Below, one piece after another: positions 1-6,279 of a stretch of 9,167 nt of DNA (positions are counted from its first letter, which is position 1; each line of letters starts with the position of its first letter). Origin of the DNA: CBDTTM01 sp965363355. GTDB taxonomy: Bacteria; Bacillota; Negativicutes; Selenomonadales; Selenomonadaceae. The stretch is from assembly GCA_965363355.1 (NCBI GenBank), contig CBDTTM010000095.1:1-9167 (forward strand), read 5' to 3'. A program made the translations under genes and the position numbers. The notes below the pieces were generated by a model. That model was not told where the DNA came from, did no database searches, and worked only from the letters and a program-made list of their open reading frames with translations.

Positions 1-293
1 CCACCGACAGCCAAAATAAAATCAATCTGATGCTTTCGCGCCAGAGCCGCCCCCTCCTGCACTTTTGCATAAGTCGGATTGCTCATGATGCCGGAAAAAT
101 CCGTAATCTTCTTTCCCGCAGCTTCTATAATCTTAATAAGTTCCTCGTAAATTCCATTGTGCTTGATACTGCCACCACCATAGGCCAGCAGAATGTTTTT
201 CCCATATTTCGGCAATTCTTTTTCCAATGCCGTCTTTGCAGAACCCTTACCGAAATAATTCTTTATTGGATAAAAAAATTCAAAATCGTTCAT
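1..293 (-). CDS. Iron-containing alcohol dehydrogenase, N-terminal part (cut by left edge)
   Basis: Only the first 97 codons are in the window. The start ATG (291-293) follows an AGGAG about 8 nt upstream. The protein begins MNDFEFFYPIKNYFGKGS, the usual opening of butanol-dehydrogenase/YqhD-type enzymes. It then carries ILLAYGGGSIKHNGIYEEL (residues 34-52), the dinucleotide-binding GGGS-K-x-G-x-Y pattern of family III (Fe) alcohol dehydrogenases, and breaks off in the second conserved segment, ILAVGG. These cytosolic enzymes reduce aldehydes or ketones with NAD(P)H using a bound divalent metal; the metal ligands lie in the missing part. It is divergent from a MerR regulator whose probable operator sits inside this gene's promoter, which suggests induction by an aldehyde or another electrophile. 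Family assignment is firm; substrate and cofactor preference are not visible. Confidence 0.9.
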   Translation of the reverse strand, partial: MNDFEFFYPIKNYFGKGSAKTALEKELPKYGKNILLAYGGGSIKHNGIYEELIKIIEAAGKKITDFSGIMSNPTYAKVQEGAALARKHQIDFILAVG

Positions 294-313
294 TTTATAC
301 CGCTCCTTTTTCC

Positions 314-342
314 TTGTCATACTATTTTTTCTTTGCTATAAT
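314..342 (+). promoter_or_regulatory. Sigma-70-type promoter of the merR gene
   Basis: TTGTCA (314-319) and TATAAT (337-342) are 17 bp apart, with an extended -10 TGC just before the hexamer. This is a near-consensus vegetative promoter reading into the MerR gene. Its expected start, around 349, lies just before the CCGGT-N7-ACCGG dyad (356-372), so a bound MerR protein would sit across the initially transcribed region and could repress its own gene. It overlaps the opposing dehydrogenase promoter. Confidence 0.7.
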
Positions 343-345
343 GCG

Positions 346-376
346 AGTATATCAGCCGGTTGTAGATACCGGTCAA
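346..376 (-). promoter_or_regulatory. MerR-type promoter and operator of the alcohol dehydrogenase
   Basis: On the minus strand a -35 TTGACC (371-376) and a -10 TATACT (346-351) are separated by exactly 19 bp. This is the over-long spacing typical of promoters activated by MerR-family proteins, which untwist the spacer. Inside it lies the inverted repeat CCGGT-N7-ACCGG (356-372), a likely MerR operator. The arrangement is read directly from the sequence; binding by the neighbouring regulator is inferred. Confidence 0.72.
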
Positions 377-419
377 GAGTTTTTTGTTTAAATTTTTAAT
401 ATTTTTAGGAGGATCTGCA

Positions 420-818
420 ATGTATACGATGAAACAAGTCTGCAAAGAGGCCGCCATGAACTACGAAGCATTAAAATTCTACTGCAATCAAGGGCTTATA
501 CCCAATGTAAAACGAGATAAAAACAATCATCGCATCTTCGATGAACACGATTTAGCCTGGATCAAAAGCCTTATTTGTCTCAAAAACTGCGAAATGAGCA
601 TTGTCGAAATGAAAGAATACCTGTCCATGTGCCTCGAGGGTCAATCTTCTATTCCTCGACGCAAAATTCTATTAGCACGCAAACACGAAGAACTTCTACA
701 AAAAATCAAGACTCTGCAAGGCTCCGTTGCTTACATCGATTGGAAACAAAATTTCTACGACGATATCGTCAGCGGCAAAAGCAAATACATCAGTAACCTT
801 ATTCCGTCTGATAGCTGA
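420..818 (+). CDS. MerR-family transcriptional regulator, AdhR-like
   Basis: A 132-residue MerR protein. The N-terminal winged helix-turn-helix begins MYTMKQVCKEAAMNYEALKF and continues through the GLIP wing segment and HRIFDEHDL (residues 1-70). A helical, charged dimerisation region follows (about 75-115), without the C-terminal metal-binding cysteines of metal sensors. Cys53, in SLICLKNCEMSI, falls where I recall the aldehyde-sensing Cys52 of Bacillus subtilis AdhR, in the same context before the NxxxSI segment. The start at 420 is chosen because AGGAGG (407-412) is 7 nt upstream; an upstream in-frame TTG at 384 has no such site. It is divergent from an iron alcohol dehydrogenase with a 19-bp-spacer promoter, matching the AdhR/AdhA layout. 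Sensing of an aldehyde or other thiol-reactive signal is inferred. Confidence 0.88.
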   Translation: MYTMKQVCKEAAMNYEALKFYCNQGLIPNVKRDKNNHRIFDEHDLAWIKSLICLKNCEMSIVEMKEYLSMCLEGQSSIPRRKILLARKHEELLQKIKTLQGSVAYIDWKQNFYDDIVSGKSKYISNLIPSDS

Positions 819-906
819 GAAACTTTTTTTAAAGTAGAAGTTATCGTTACGCTTTTTAATGTTTCTTCTGCTCTTACGCTTGCAGCAAATTCAACATATT
901 CCCTAT

Positions 907-945
907 TGCATAACACTAATGCAGATAAAACCAATGTGCTATAAT
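907..945 (+). promoter_or_regulatory. Promoter and possible operator of the lysR gene
   Basis: An extended -10, TGTGCTATAAT, ends at 945, with no convincing -35. Just upstream is the inverted repeat TGCAT-N7-ATGCA (907-911 and 919-923), centred about 37 bp before the expected start. A dyad there fits LysR autoregulation, but its arms are only 5 bp, so the operator call is tentative. The -10 element is the stronger part. Confidence 0.45.
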
Positions 946-983
946 CAAAGCGCATACTAAAATCATCAAAGGGAGGGATTTAC

Positions 984-1844
984 TTGTTGGATATATACCT
1001 TCTAGAGCATTTGGCCGCCTTTGCCGAATGTGGCACACTTTCTGCAGCTTCTGAAAAACTTCATCTATCTCAGCCCGCCTTGAGCCGGTCCATGCAAAAA
1101 CTAGAGGAATGTCTTGCCGTAAAACTCTTCACGCGCCAAAAAAACAAGCTCACGCTTACTGAAAATGGTACGCTTGCGGCGCAATACGCCCTCCGTATAT
1201 TAGCATTAGAACAAGATATGATAACAAAAATCCGTGATTTCGATCGTAAGAACCGTACCATTTCCGTTGGCTGCTGCGCGCCAGTTCCGCTAGAAGGATT
1301 AATGCCACTTCTAACCTATCAGTATCCCGAAATGACCATCACCTCTGAACTCAATTACAAGCAACAGTTGCTTGACGGATTATCACAAGGCACTTATCAA
1401 CTGATCGTTGCACCAGAGGAGCCCACAGACAAAGACTTATACGCCCTGCCTTGCGGCAATGAACAACTATATATATCCCTTCCACCAGCACACCCGCTAG
1501 CCAACTATCCGTCCCTTTATCTCAAAGACCTAGACAGCCAAAGCTTTCTTTTATATTCAAAAATTGGCTTTTGGTATGAATTGTGTATACAAAAAATGCC
1601 TCATGCAAAATTTTTGATGCAAAATGAGCGAGACGTTTTTCTTGAATTGGTAGAAGCTTCTGCCCTTCCATCCTTCACAAGTGATATAACAATCAAACAC
1701 GGCCAATCAAGGCCTAACCGAATCAACGTACTGCTTCGTGATTCCGAGGCTTCGGTGACCTATTACCTTATCTGTAAAAAATCCGACAAAAAATTTTTTC
1801 AAGCAATTTTCGAAAAGATTCAAGACGCCAATCTAACCTCCTGA
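984..1844 (+). CDS. LysR-family transcriptional regulator
   Basis: A 286-residue regulator, close to the usual LysR length of about 300. The N-terminal winged HTH (residues 3-60) has the classic LEHLAAFAECGTLSAASEKL and LSQPALSRSMQKLEE segments followed by LFTR. A linker helix and a type 2 periplasmic-binding-like effector domain follow (about 90-280). It starts at TTG (984), or at the adjacent TTG (987); GGGAGGG (971-977) is 6 or 9 nt upstream and no ATG fits. LysR proteins usually control a neighbouring divergent gene, but the upstream neighbour here is the co-oriented merR gene, so the target is unclear. The effector cannot be read from the sequence. A strong terminator follows, and the convergent esterase gene lies beyond it. 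Confidence 0.93.
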   Translation: MLDIYLLEHLAAFAECGTLSAASEKLHLSQPALSRSMQKLEECLAVKLFTRQKNKLTLTENGTLAAQYALRILALEQDMITKIRDFDRKNRTISVGCCAPVPLEGLMPLLTYQYPEMTITSELNYKQQLLDGLSQGTYQLIVAPEEPTDKDLYALPCGNEQLYISLPPAHPLANYPSLYLKDLDSQSFLLYSKIGFWYELCIQKMPHAKFLMQNERDVFLELVEASALPSFTSDITIKHGQSRPNRINVLLRDSEASVTYYLICKKSDKKFFQAIFEKIQDANLTS

Positions 1845-1904
1845 ACACCAGCAAAATGGATCGTCTTTCAAATATATTAAAATGAATACAATCGACATAA
1901 AGTA

Positions 1905-1955
1905 AAGAACCAGTTTCTCATCGGCACCTTGATAAGAAACTGGTTCTTCGTTTTT
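1905..1955 (+). terminator. Rho-independent terminator after lysR, possibly bidirectional
   Basis: An 18-bp stem is formed by 1905-1922 and 1931-1948 (AAGAACCAGTTTCTCATC with its near-perfect complement, one G-T pair) around an 8-nt loop. Five T residues follow at 1951-1955. On the minus strand the stem is followed by a weaker T-rich stretch, so it could also end the convergent esterase transcript. Confidence 0.85.
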
Positions 1956-2103
1956 ATCCATCTAGTTTTGCTTAAAATCATATTTTATCTAAGCTCCATA
2001 GGACCATACGGCTCACTCGTTCTAAGTAGGGTTTAGATTTTTTGCAAATATCACTAGCAATACAGCCACTAAAAACATTTACACCAAAGGTAACTGCATG
2101 TTA

Positions 2104-3168
2104 TTACCTAGACAACCCTTTTTTCTTCATCCACTGTTCCATGATATCAGCAATTTGAACATTATTCGTATCAGCCATCAAGAAATGTGTATTGCCCTTT
2201 ATTCCGATATCCGGCAAATAAACAATCGACACATCCCCCCCATATTTTTTCATTACTTTTTCCCATTTTCGCGCCAAATCAAGGCGAACGCGCCAATTAT
2301 CCTGGCCCCAGTTATTCGTTGGTTCAGAAGGAATATTATCGCCAAAATAAACCACGATAGGAATTTTCGTAAGCTTCATGAAATCTGCCATTGGTACTGC
2401 TTTACCAACTGCTGGAAATGGACTGCTTGTTTTTTCCACCGCTGGCACCTCATCCTCGGGAAATGGGAAGGTCCCCGGTTCTAGCGAAATAATACCTCGA
2501 ACCTTATCAGACTGCATTGCTGTCGCCCAGCCAGGACCACCGCCTGCCGAATGTGTAATCAATACTCCATCGCCAGTTTTTTCAAAAACCGCCACCATTG
2601 CATCTGCAATTACCTTTTCATCATAAGCACCAGTATCCGGTGTCATTTGATGAAAAAACTGATTCAATGATTCTTTATCACGCGGCACTTTAGCATTTTC
2701 GTAATAATTGGGCCATTCGCCAATACGGAACGTATTGAACCAAAGCTGATCATCTGGTTGCGCTGTTATAGCAGCCGCCACCGTTGAACGCCCTGCCTTG
2801 CCACGACGCGGTTGGTCAACAAGATACGTTTTATAGCCACGTTCCAAAAAAATATTTTGAAATCCATCTCGCCCATCTGGCGTTGTTTCCCACGTCTTCG
2901 ACGATTGCCCGTAACCATGCAAAAATACCATGCCATATTGGTGTGCCTTCACTGGCTTTTGGTAAAATACATACGCATGATCCCCATGAAGTGTCTCTCC
3001 GCTAGAGTTCATTGGCTTGCTGCCATCATAGGTACCCGCAGCTGTCACGACGGTACCGCCTGCCATAAAGCTGCCCTGATCTTCGATTGTCACAGGCTTA
3101 CTCATAGCTGAAACGGAACCAACTGTCATTACAACTGCTAAAAACGCTATTAGCATCGTTTTTTTCAT
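2104..3168 (-). CDS. Secreted alpha/beta-hydrolase, esterase 713-like
   Basis: A 354-residue protein with a signal peptide: KK, a hydrophobic core (residues 5-17), and a likely cleavage after VSA (21). The mature part is an alpha/beta hydrolase. The oxyanion segment is FLHGYGQSS (82-90), the nucleophile elbow is THSAGG with Ser207, and LEPG carries Glu230 after the next strand. The terminal segment GNTHFLMADTNNVQIAD has His328. The SAGG, EPG and GN-H-x-M-D-x-N-N-Q-x-A-D pattern matches what I recall of Alcaligenes esterase 713, which uses glutamate as the catalytic acid. It probably hydrolyses an ester or lactone outside the cytoplasm; the substrate is unknown. The start at 3168 is preferred because AGGAG (3179-3183) is 10 nt upstream and an upstream ATG (3186) overlaps that site. 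No operon partner is visible. Confidence 0.86.
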   Translation of the reverse strand: MKKTMLIAFLAVVMTVGSVSAMSKPVTIEDQGSFMAGGTVVTAAGTYDGSKPMNSSGETLHGDHAYVFYQKPVKAHQYGMVFLHGYGQSSKTWETTPDGRDGFQNIFLERGYKTYLVDQPRRGKAGRSTVAAAITAQPDDQLWFNTFRIGEWPNYYENAKVPRDKESLNQFFHQMTPDTGAYDEKVIADAMVAVFEKTGDGVLITHSAGGGPGWATAMQSDKVRGIISLEPGTFPFPEDEVPAVEKTSSPFPAVGKAVPMADFMKLTKIPIVVYFGDNIPSEPTNNWGQDNWRVRLDLARKWEKVMKKYGGDVSIVYLPDIGIKGNTHFLMADTNNVQIADIMEQWMKKKGLSR

Positions 3169-3302
3169 TATAAAAATTCTCCTCATAACAAATTTTTTTC
3201 TTAACTAAAGCATCTAAAAAAGTCTATCTCATTTCTAAAGACAAGTACATTGCCAAAGCTGGAAACTGCTATAACCAACACACATACTGCAGTAAATCCA
3301 AT

Positions 3303-3343
3303 AAAAATATCCGGCTCCCAAAACTGCAGGAACCGGATATTTT
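3303..3343 (-). terminator. Rho-independent terminator of the radical SAM gene
   Basis: The arms AAAATATCCGG and CCGGATATTTT (3304-3314 and 3333-3343), extended by partial GGAG/TTCC pairing, form a hairpin. On the minus strand a run of T follows. The stem begins at the gene's own TGA stop codon (3343-3345), so termination directly follows translation. Confidence 0.8.
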
Positions 3344-4227
3344 CAAACTCGATCAAAGCTGGCACGATGGCTTTTAAGCCGATGTTCTATCGCTTTATCA
3401 TAGTTTTCAATAATCGTATTAAGTTTTTTAACCACTGCCTCTTTTGTCTCAGGTAAATTCACCCTAAAATGAACCGGATTATATCCCGCTCGCGCATCAA
3501 TTTCGATTGGATTCTTCAAATGTTGTATCAATGTACAAAATTCTTCAATAATTTCGCGCTCTTCTTGTGGCTTAAATGCGCCGTCTAAAACATCTTGATA
3601 AAGCAGCGAATCTTCTTGAATCGTAAGCGATGTCATATACATAAATACCGGATGTAGTTGATTGAGCAGATTCGCCGTTTTTATAGCATTTGTTCGCCAT
3701 AAATCATGTCCAGCAATCCCTGCCAAATAAATTATCCGATAAACAATGCCGGCCGCTTCAAGTTTTTTACATTCATTTATTATTTGCGCTGCTGTATACC
3801 CTTTATTCATTTTTTTTAGTACAGCGTCGTCTCCAGACTCTATTCCAATAACAATATCATCGATTCCTAATGATCTTATATAGCTTAGTTCCTCTACAGA
3901 CTTATGGAAAGTGCTGTCGACACGCGCATACATACCAATACTGGCTTTGGGCAAATATTTTTGAACAAGCTTTGCTAATCGTTCCAAATATTCTGTATGC
4001 ATTGTAAAAGGATCTCCCCCCGAAGCCCAAATACGCAATACATCAGGATTCACACTGGCAACTTCTCTTAAATCCAACTCTACCTGCGCAAGCGATGCCA
4101 TTTGAAAATTTATCCCCTTATAAAAAGTACAAAAACGGCAGCTATTATGCGTGCAGCCTACCGTTATCTCGAGCATGACATTGCCTGCTTCATGCGGCGG
4201 ACGAATAATCGGACCATTATAATGCAT
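3343..4227 (-). CDS. Radical SAM protein of unknown function (CX4CX2C cluster)
   Basis: A 294-residue radical SAM enzyme. It opens MHYNGPIIRPPHEAG and then has ITVGCTHNSCRFCTFYKG, with Cys25, Cys30 and Cys33 as the likely [4Fe-4S] ligands. The spacing is CX4CX2C rather than the canonical CX3CX2C. I recall the same spacing and the RPP-EA opening in uncharacterised anaerobe relatives, so it looks like a family trait. SGGDPF (69-74) fits the SAM-binding GGE-like motif and GIESGDD (128-134) a later SAM-contacting segment; there is no obvious extra ferredoxin domain. Start 4227 is chosen from the family-like opening and the purine-rich upstream stretch; an upstream ATG at 4263 adds 12 unlike residues and has no ribosome site. 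It lies 72 bp after the SnoaL-like gene with no terminator between, so the two are probably co-transcribed. The reaction is unknown. Confidence 0.87.
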   Translation of the reverse strand: MHYNGPIIRPPHEAGNVMLEITVGCTHNSCRFCTFYKGINFQMASLAQVELDLREVASVNPDVLRIWASGGDPFTMHTEYLERLAKLVQKYLPKASIGMYARVDSTFHKSVEELSYIRSLGIDDIVIGIESGDDAVLKKMNKGYTAAQIINECKKLEAAGIVYRIIYLAGIAGHDLWRTNAIKTANLLNQLHPVFMYMTSLTIQEDSLLYQDVLDGAFKPQEEREIIEEFCTLIQHLKNPIEIDARAGYNPVHFRVNLPETKEAVVKKLNTIIENYDKAIEHRLKSHRASFDRV

Positions 4228-4299
4228 AAACTCCGTAACCTTCTTTCCCCTGAAAAAAAACATGGAACAATTTGGTTATTAAATATTTTGAATTCAAAC

Positions 4300-4806
4300 T
4301 CACCACTGTTCTTTTTTAAATGGGCTTTTTACCCAGCCTTCACTCCATGGTGCAGATTGCTCAATAGAACCTACCAACTCTTCAAAATACCATTGCCCAT
4401 CGATTTTAATAAATTTATCTGTATATTTACCAGATAACACATACGCCTCTTCTTTATGGCTATCTTCTGGTGTTACCATGGTCAACAAACAAATTAAATT
4501 GAATTTGCCAATAGCATGAACCCCATCGTCCGAAATTTCAATAATCGGCGCAAAAATATTATGCTGTCCCCAATGGATATCTCTGCCTAAATGATCCGCA
4601 TGATTTTTTATAGCTGCCCGGCCTTTAGCTGTTCCTCCAACACCGGAGATACTCCATAGCCCATCTTCAATAAATAACTGGGCTGCTTCATCACCATGAT
4701 AACCTTCATCCAAACACAACGCATACCTGTACTTCAGCTTTTTTATTTCCTCCATATCTTCAATTTTTTGTAAACGATTTTCCATTTCTCTTGTTTTATC
4801 TAACAT
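4300..4806 (-). CDS. NTF2/SnoaL-like protein, possible dehydratase (BaiE-like fold)
   Basis: A 168-residue cytosolic protein with no signal peptide, matching SnoaL_4-type NTF2-like proteins. An N-terminal helix (residues 5-25, with EDMEEIKKLKYRYALCLDEG) precedes a curved-sheet domain ending in GKYTDKFIKIDGQWYFEEL (126-144), the typical closing strands. Tyr28 and Asp33, with CLD, sit five apart as I recall for the catalytic Tyr30 and Asp35 of the bile-acid dehydratase BaiE, and HWGQHN (78-83) offers the histidine. Dehydratase or isomerase chemistry on a small ring compound is therefore possible, though many relatives are uncharacterised. Start 4806 is set by GGAGG 7 nt upstream; an earlier ATG (4827) lies before that site. 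It precedes the radical SAM gene and is divergent from the Crp/Fnr gene, a likely regulator. Confidence 0.78.
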   Translation of the reverse strand: MLDKTREMENRLQKIEDMEEIKKLKYRYALCLDEGYHGDEAAQLFIEDGLWSISGVGGTAKGRAAIKNHADHLGRDIHWGQHNIFAPIIEISDDGVHAIGKFNLICLLTMVTPEDSHKEEAYVLSGKYTDKFIKIDGQWYFEELVGSIEQSAPWSEGWVKSPFKKEQW

Positions 4807-4915
4807 CTTGATTCCTCCATTGCCCAAGCAAATTATTCACAAGTAAAGTTTCTTTGATCGACAAGCACTATATTTGTGTTAAACTAATCATACGAATATT
4901 TTTCTCATCCGAATA

Positions 4916-4936
4916 CCTCAAATGAGGGATAACTCA
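4916..4936. promoter_or_regulatory. Nested CTCA/TGAG inverted repeats between the SnoaL and Crp/Fnr genes
   Basis: The divergent spacer (4807-4961) contains CCTCA-AA-TGAGG (4916-4927). Sharing its TGAG is a second inverted repeat, TGAG-GGATAA-CTCA (4923-4936). The TGAG-N6-CTCA spacing equals that of CRP-type operators (half-sites separated by 6 bp). It lies 25 to 45 bp before the crp start codon, so a bound regulator could block that gene. I could not fix convincing promoters in this spacer; TTGTGT (4874-4879) with TATTTT (4897-4902) is a weak candidate for the plus strand. Operator function is inference. Confidence 0.38.
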
Positions 4937-4961
4937 CTTTTCTGCAAGGAGGATATTTTTT

Positions 4962-5648
4962 ATGTCAGAAACTATAATTCCGAGTTTTTATTTTTCCAAC
5001 AAATTTACCATATATGAGTCGATTATTCAAACCCATGATGTACACTCTGCTGCCTACCCAAAAGATGCATTGCTAACAAACTACGGGCAAATCAACAATA
5101 CGGCTTACTACATAAAAAGCGGTATATTGATGCTATCGCTCGCCCATGAAAAAGGATTAGAAAAGACCGTTGCCTTATTTGGACCAGGATCGATTTTCCC
5201 GATTGGACTTACAAATCATACATATAAAATGGACTTTGAGATTATTTTACGCGCTTTTTCAAATCTCGACGTCTATAAATTTTCGTATCTTACACTTCGA
5301 AAAATGGCAGAAGAGCACCATGATCTTGCCATAGCCCTCTTAGAAGACGATTGCGACTTTGTCAGTTATCTTTTTCATGATTCCGTAAGCCAGGCATTTA
5401 GTCCTTGCATCACTCGCCTTTGTGAGGTTCTCTACCTGTACTTAGCGAGTACGGATCCAATAGACCAGACCATACATATCTCGCAAAGTTTTCTCTCTAA
5501 TATTGTCGGAGCATCGACCGCTCAAATTGAACGAGCCTTAAAAGAATTACGCGAACAATCCATCCTTACGACTGGCCGGCAAAAAATCATAATTTTAAAT
5601 AAAAACGCACTCTTATCCTATTGTTCAGATACAATTCGCAATTTATAA
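4962..5648 (+). CDS. Crp/Fnr-family transcriptional regulator
   Basis: A 228-residue regulator with an N-terminal cupin-like effector domain (about 15-115, including NTAYYIKSGILMLSL and ALFGPGSIFPIG), a dimerisation helix (about 115-150) and a C-terminal winged HTH (about 170-215, ISQSFLSNIVGASTAQIERA). The N-terminal cysteine cluster of oxygen-sensing FNR is absent, and the cAMP-contacting motif of CRP is not evident. The architecture recalls CprK-type regulators, which sense small organic ligands. AAGGAGG (4946-4952) lies 9 nt before the ATG. The divergent SnoaL/radical SAM pair is the most likely target, and a self-operator may lie in the shared spacer. The ligand is unknown. A terminator follows. 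Confidence 0.9.
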   Translation: MSETIIPSFYFSNKFTIYESIIQTHDVHSAAYPKDALLTNYGQINNTAYYIKSGILMLSLAHEKGLEKTVALFGPGSIFPIGLTNHTYKMDFEIILRAFSNLDVYKFSYLTLRKMAEEHHDLAIALLEDDCDFVSYLFHDSVSQAFSPCITRLCEVLYLYLASTDPIDQTIHISQSFLSNIVGASTAQIERALKELREQSILTTGRQKIIILNKNALLSYCSDTIRNL

Positions 5649-5694
5649 GATCAACTTTATGCATAAATCTTATGTCAACTCCAACCAAAAGCAT

Positions 5695-5740
5695 AAAATG
5701 CCATTACCAGACGACGTTACGTCACGGTAATGGCATTTTT
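5695..5740 (+). terminator. Rho-independent terminator between convergent genes, bidirectional
   Basis: AAAATGCCATTACC (5695-5708) pairs perfectly with 5726-5739, and the loop holds a small inner GACG/CGTC pairing. The plus strand ends in five T residues (5736-5740) and the minus strand in four, so it can end the Crp/Fnr transcript from the left and the polyferredoxin transcript from the right. Confidence 0.87.
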
Positions 5741-5769
5741 ATGAATAGACACTTGTCTATCTCGTGCAC

Positions 5770-6279
5770 TTATGCACGGTGTGACATCGGCAGCAAGAAT
5801 ATGTATATATTCAACAAAGTTAAAAGAAAAATCAATACTGCATAAGGCAAATAAGACTGTATTTTTGCTTTTCCATCGTTAGCAGGCTCTTTACCATACT
5901 TGGATTTTGCAATACGATATGCCGTATACATCGACCCTAATGCGCCTAAGAGAAGCAAGGTAAACTGCATGACCTCAATAGTCCCGCCCGATAGAACGGC
6001 TGTCGAAGCAGGATGTTCTTTCATCCCAAACATGTCCATTGCCGTGTAAAAAACAGCTTTCCCTTCCGCAAACAAATGAAATAAATTATGCGCCATATGC
6101 CCAGAAAAATCGAGTGGAATCAAGGCATAACCGAATCGGGAAAAATTTGACCGGATAGATTCTTTGTTCATTCGGGAACCCAACCAACTAGCGATATATA
6201 GCAACAAAACCGGAATTGCCATGGCGATTGCAAAAATCACCGTAAACGTAACCGCATAATTATCCGTTCCCAAAAACAT
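5770..6279 (-). CDS. Membrane C-terminal part of the polyferredoxin, out of frame with its N-terminal part
   Basis: About 169 residues from LGTDNYAVTF to the TAA at 5770-5772. There are about four membrane segments: the TVIFAIAMAIPVLLLYIASW region, the FGYALIPLDFSGHMAHNLFHLF region, IEVMQFTLLLLGALGSMYTA, and a last hairpin near the C-terminus. The histidines in SGHMAHNLFHL could be heme, metal or quinone ligands. In relatives as I recall them, this segment directly follows the N-terminal ferredoxin part in one chain of about 450 residues. Neither ATG near the junction (6279 or 6300) has a ribosome binding site, and residues encoded before 6279 are only the overlapping N-terminal gene in another frame. 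I therefore read this as the displaced 3' part of one gene, not a separate subunit; the start given is nominal. Confidence 0.7.
   Translation of the reverse strand: MFLGTDNYAVTFTVIFAIAMAIPVLLLYIASWLGSRMNKESIRSNFSRFGYALIPLDFSGHMAHNLFHLFAEGKAVFYTAMDMFGMKEHPASTAVLSGGTIEVMQFTLLLLGALGSMYTAYRIAKSKYGKEPANDGKAKIQSYLPYAVLIFLLTLLNIYIFLLPMSHRA

Noticed and set aside
30..341. Plus-strand 103-codon ORF at the left edge
   Set aside because: It is antisense to the well-supported iron alcohol dehydrogenase and has no ribosome binding site.
1990..2039. Second hairpin between lysR and the esterase (ATCTAA with TTAGAT)
   Set aside because: Only 6 bp of stem around a loop of about 38 nt; too weak to call next to the strong terminator at 1905-1955.
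2000..2103. Stop-free minus-strand stretch after the esterase stop codons (IASDICKKSKPYLERVS)
   Set aside because: About 34 codons with no start codon or ribosome site; an open stretch this short is not rare by chance and I recognise no family.
3203..3395. Minus-strand open frame of about 62 codons ending in a hydrophobic stretch (FTAVCVLVIAVSSFGNVLVF), reading through the end of the radical SAM gene
   Set aside because: It lacks a good start and ribosome site, runs through the radical SAM terminator hairpin, and half of it lies inside that gene in another frame.
4850..4905. FNR-box or dehalobox in the snoaL/crp spacer
   Set aside because: TTGATCGACAA and TTAAACTAATCA were considered, but neither has the required symmetric half-sites (TTGAT-N4-ATCAA or TTAAT-N4-ATTAA).
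5764..5777. GTGCA-CTTA-TGCAC inverted repeat at the 3' end of the polyferredoxin gene
   Set aside because: Short, partly within codons at the gene end, with no T tail; the nearby 14-bp-stem terminator explains termination.
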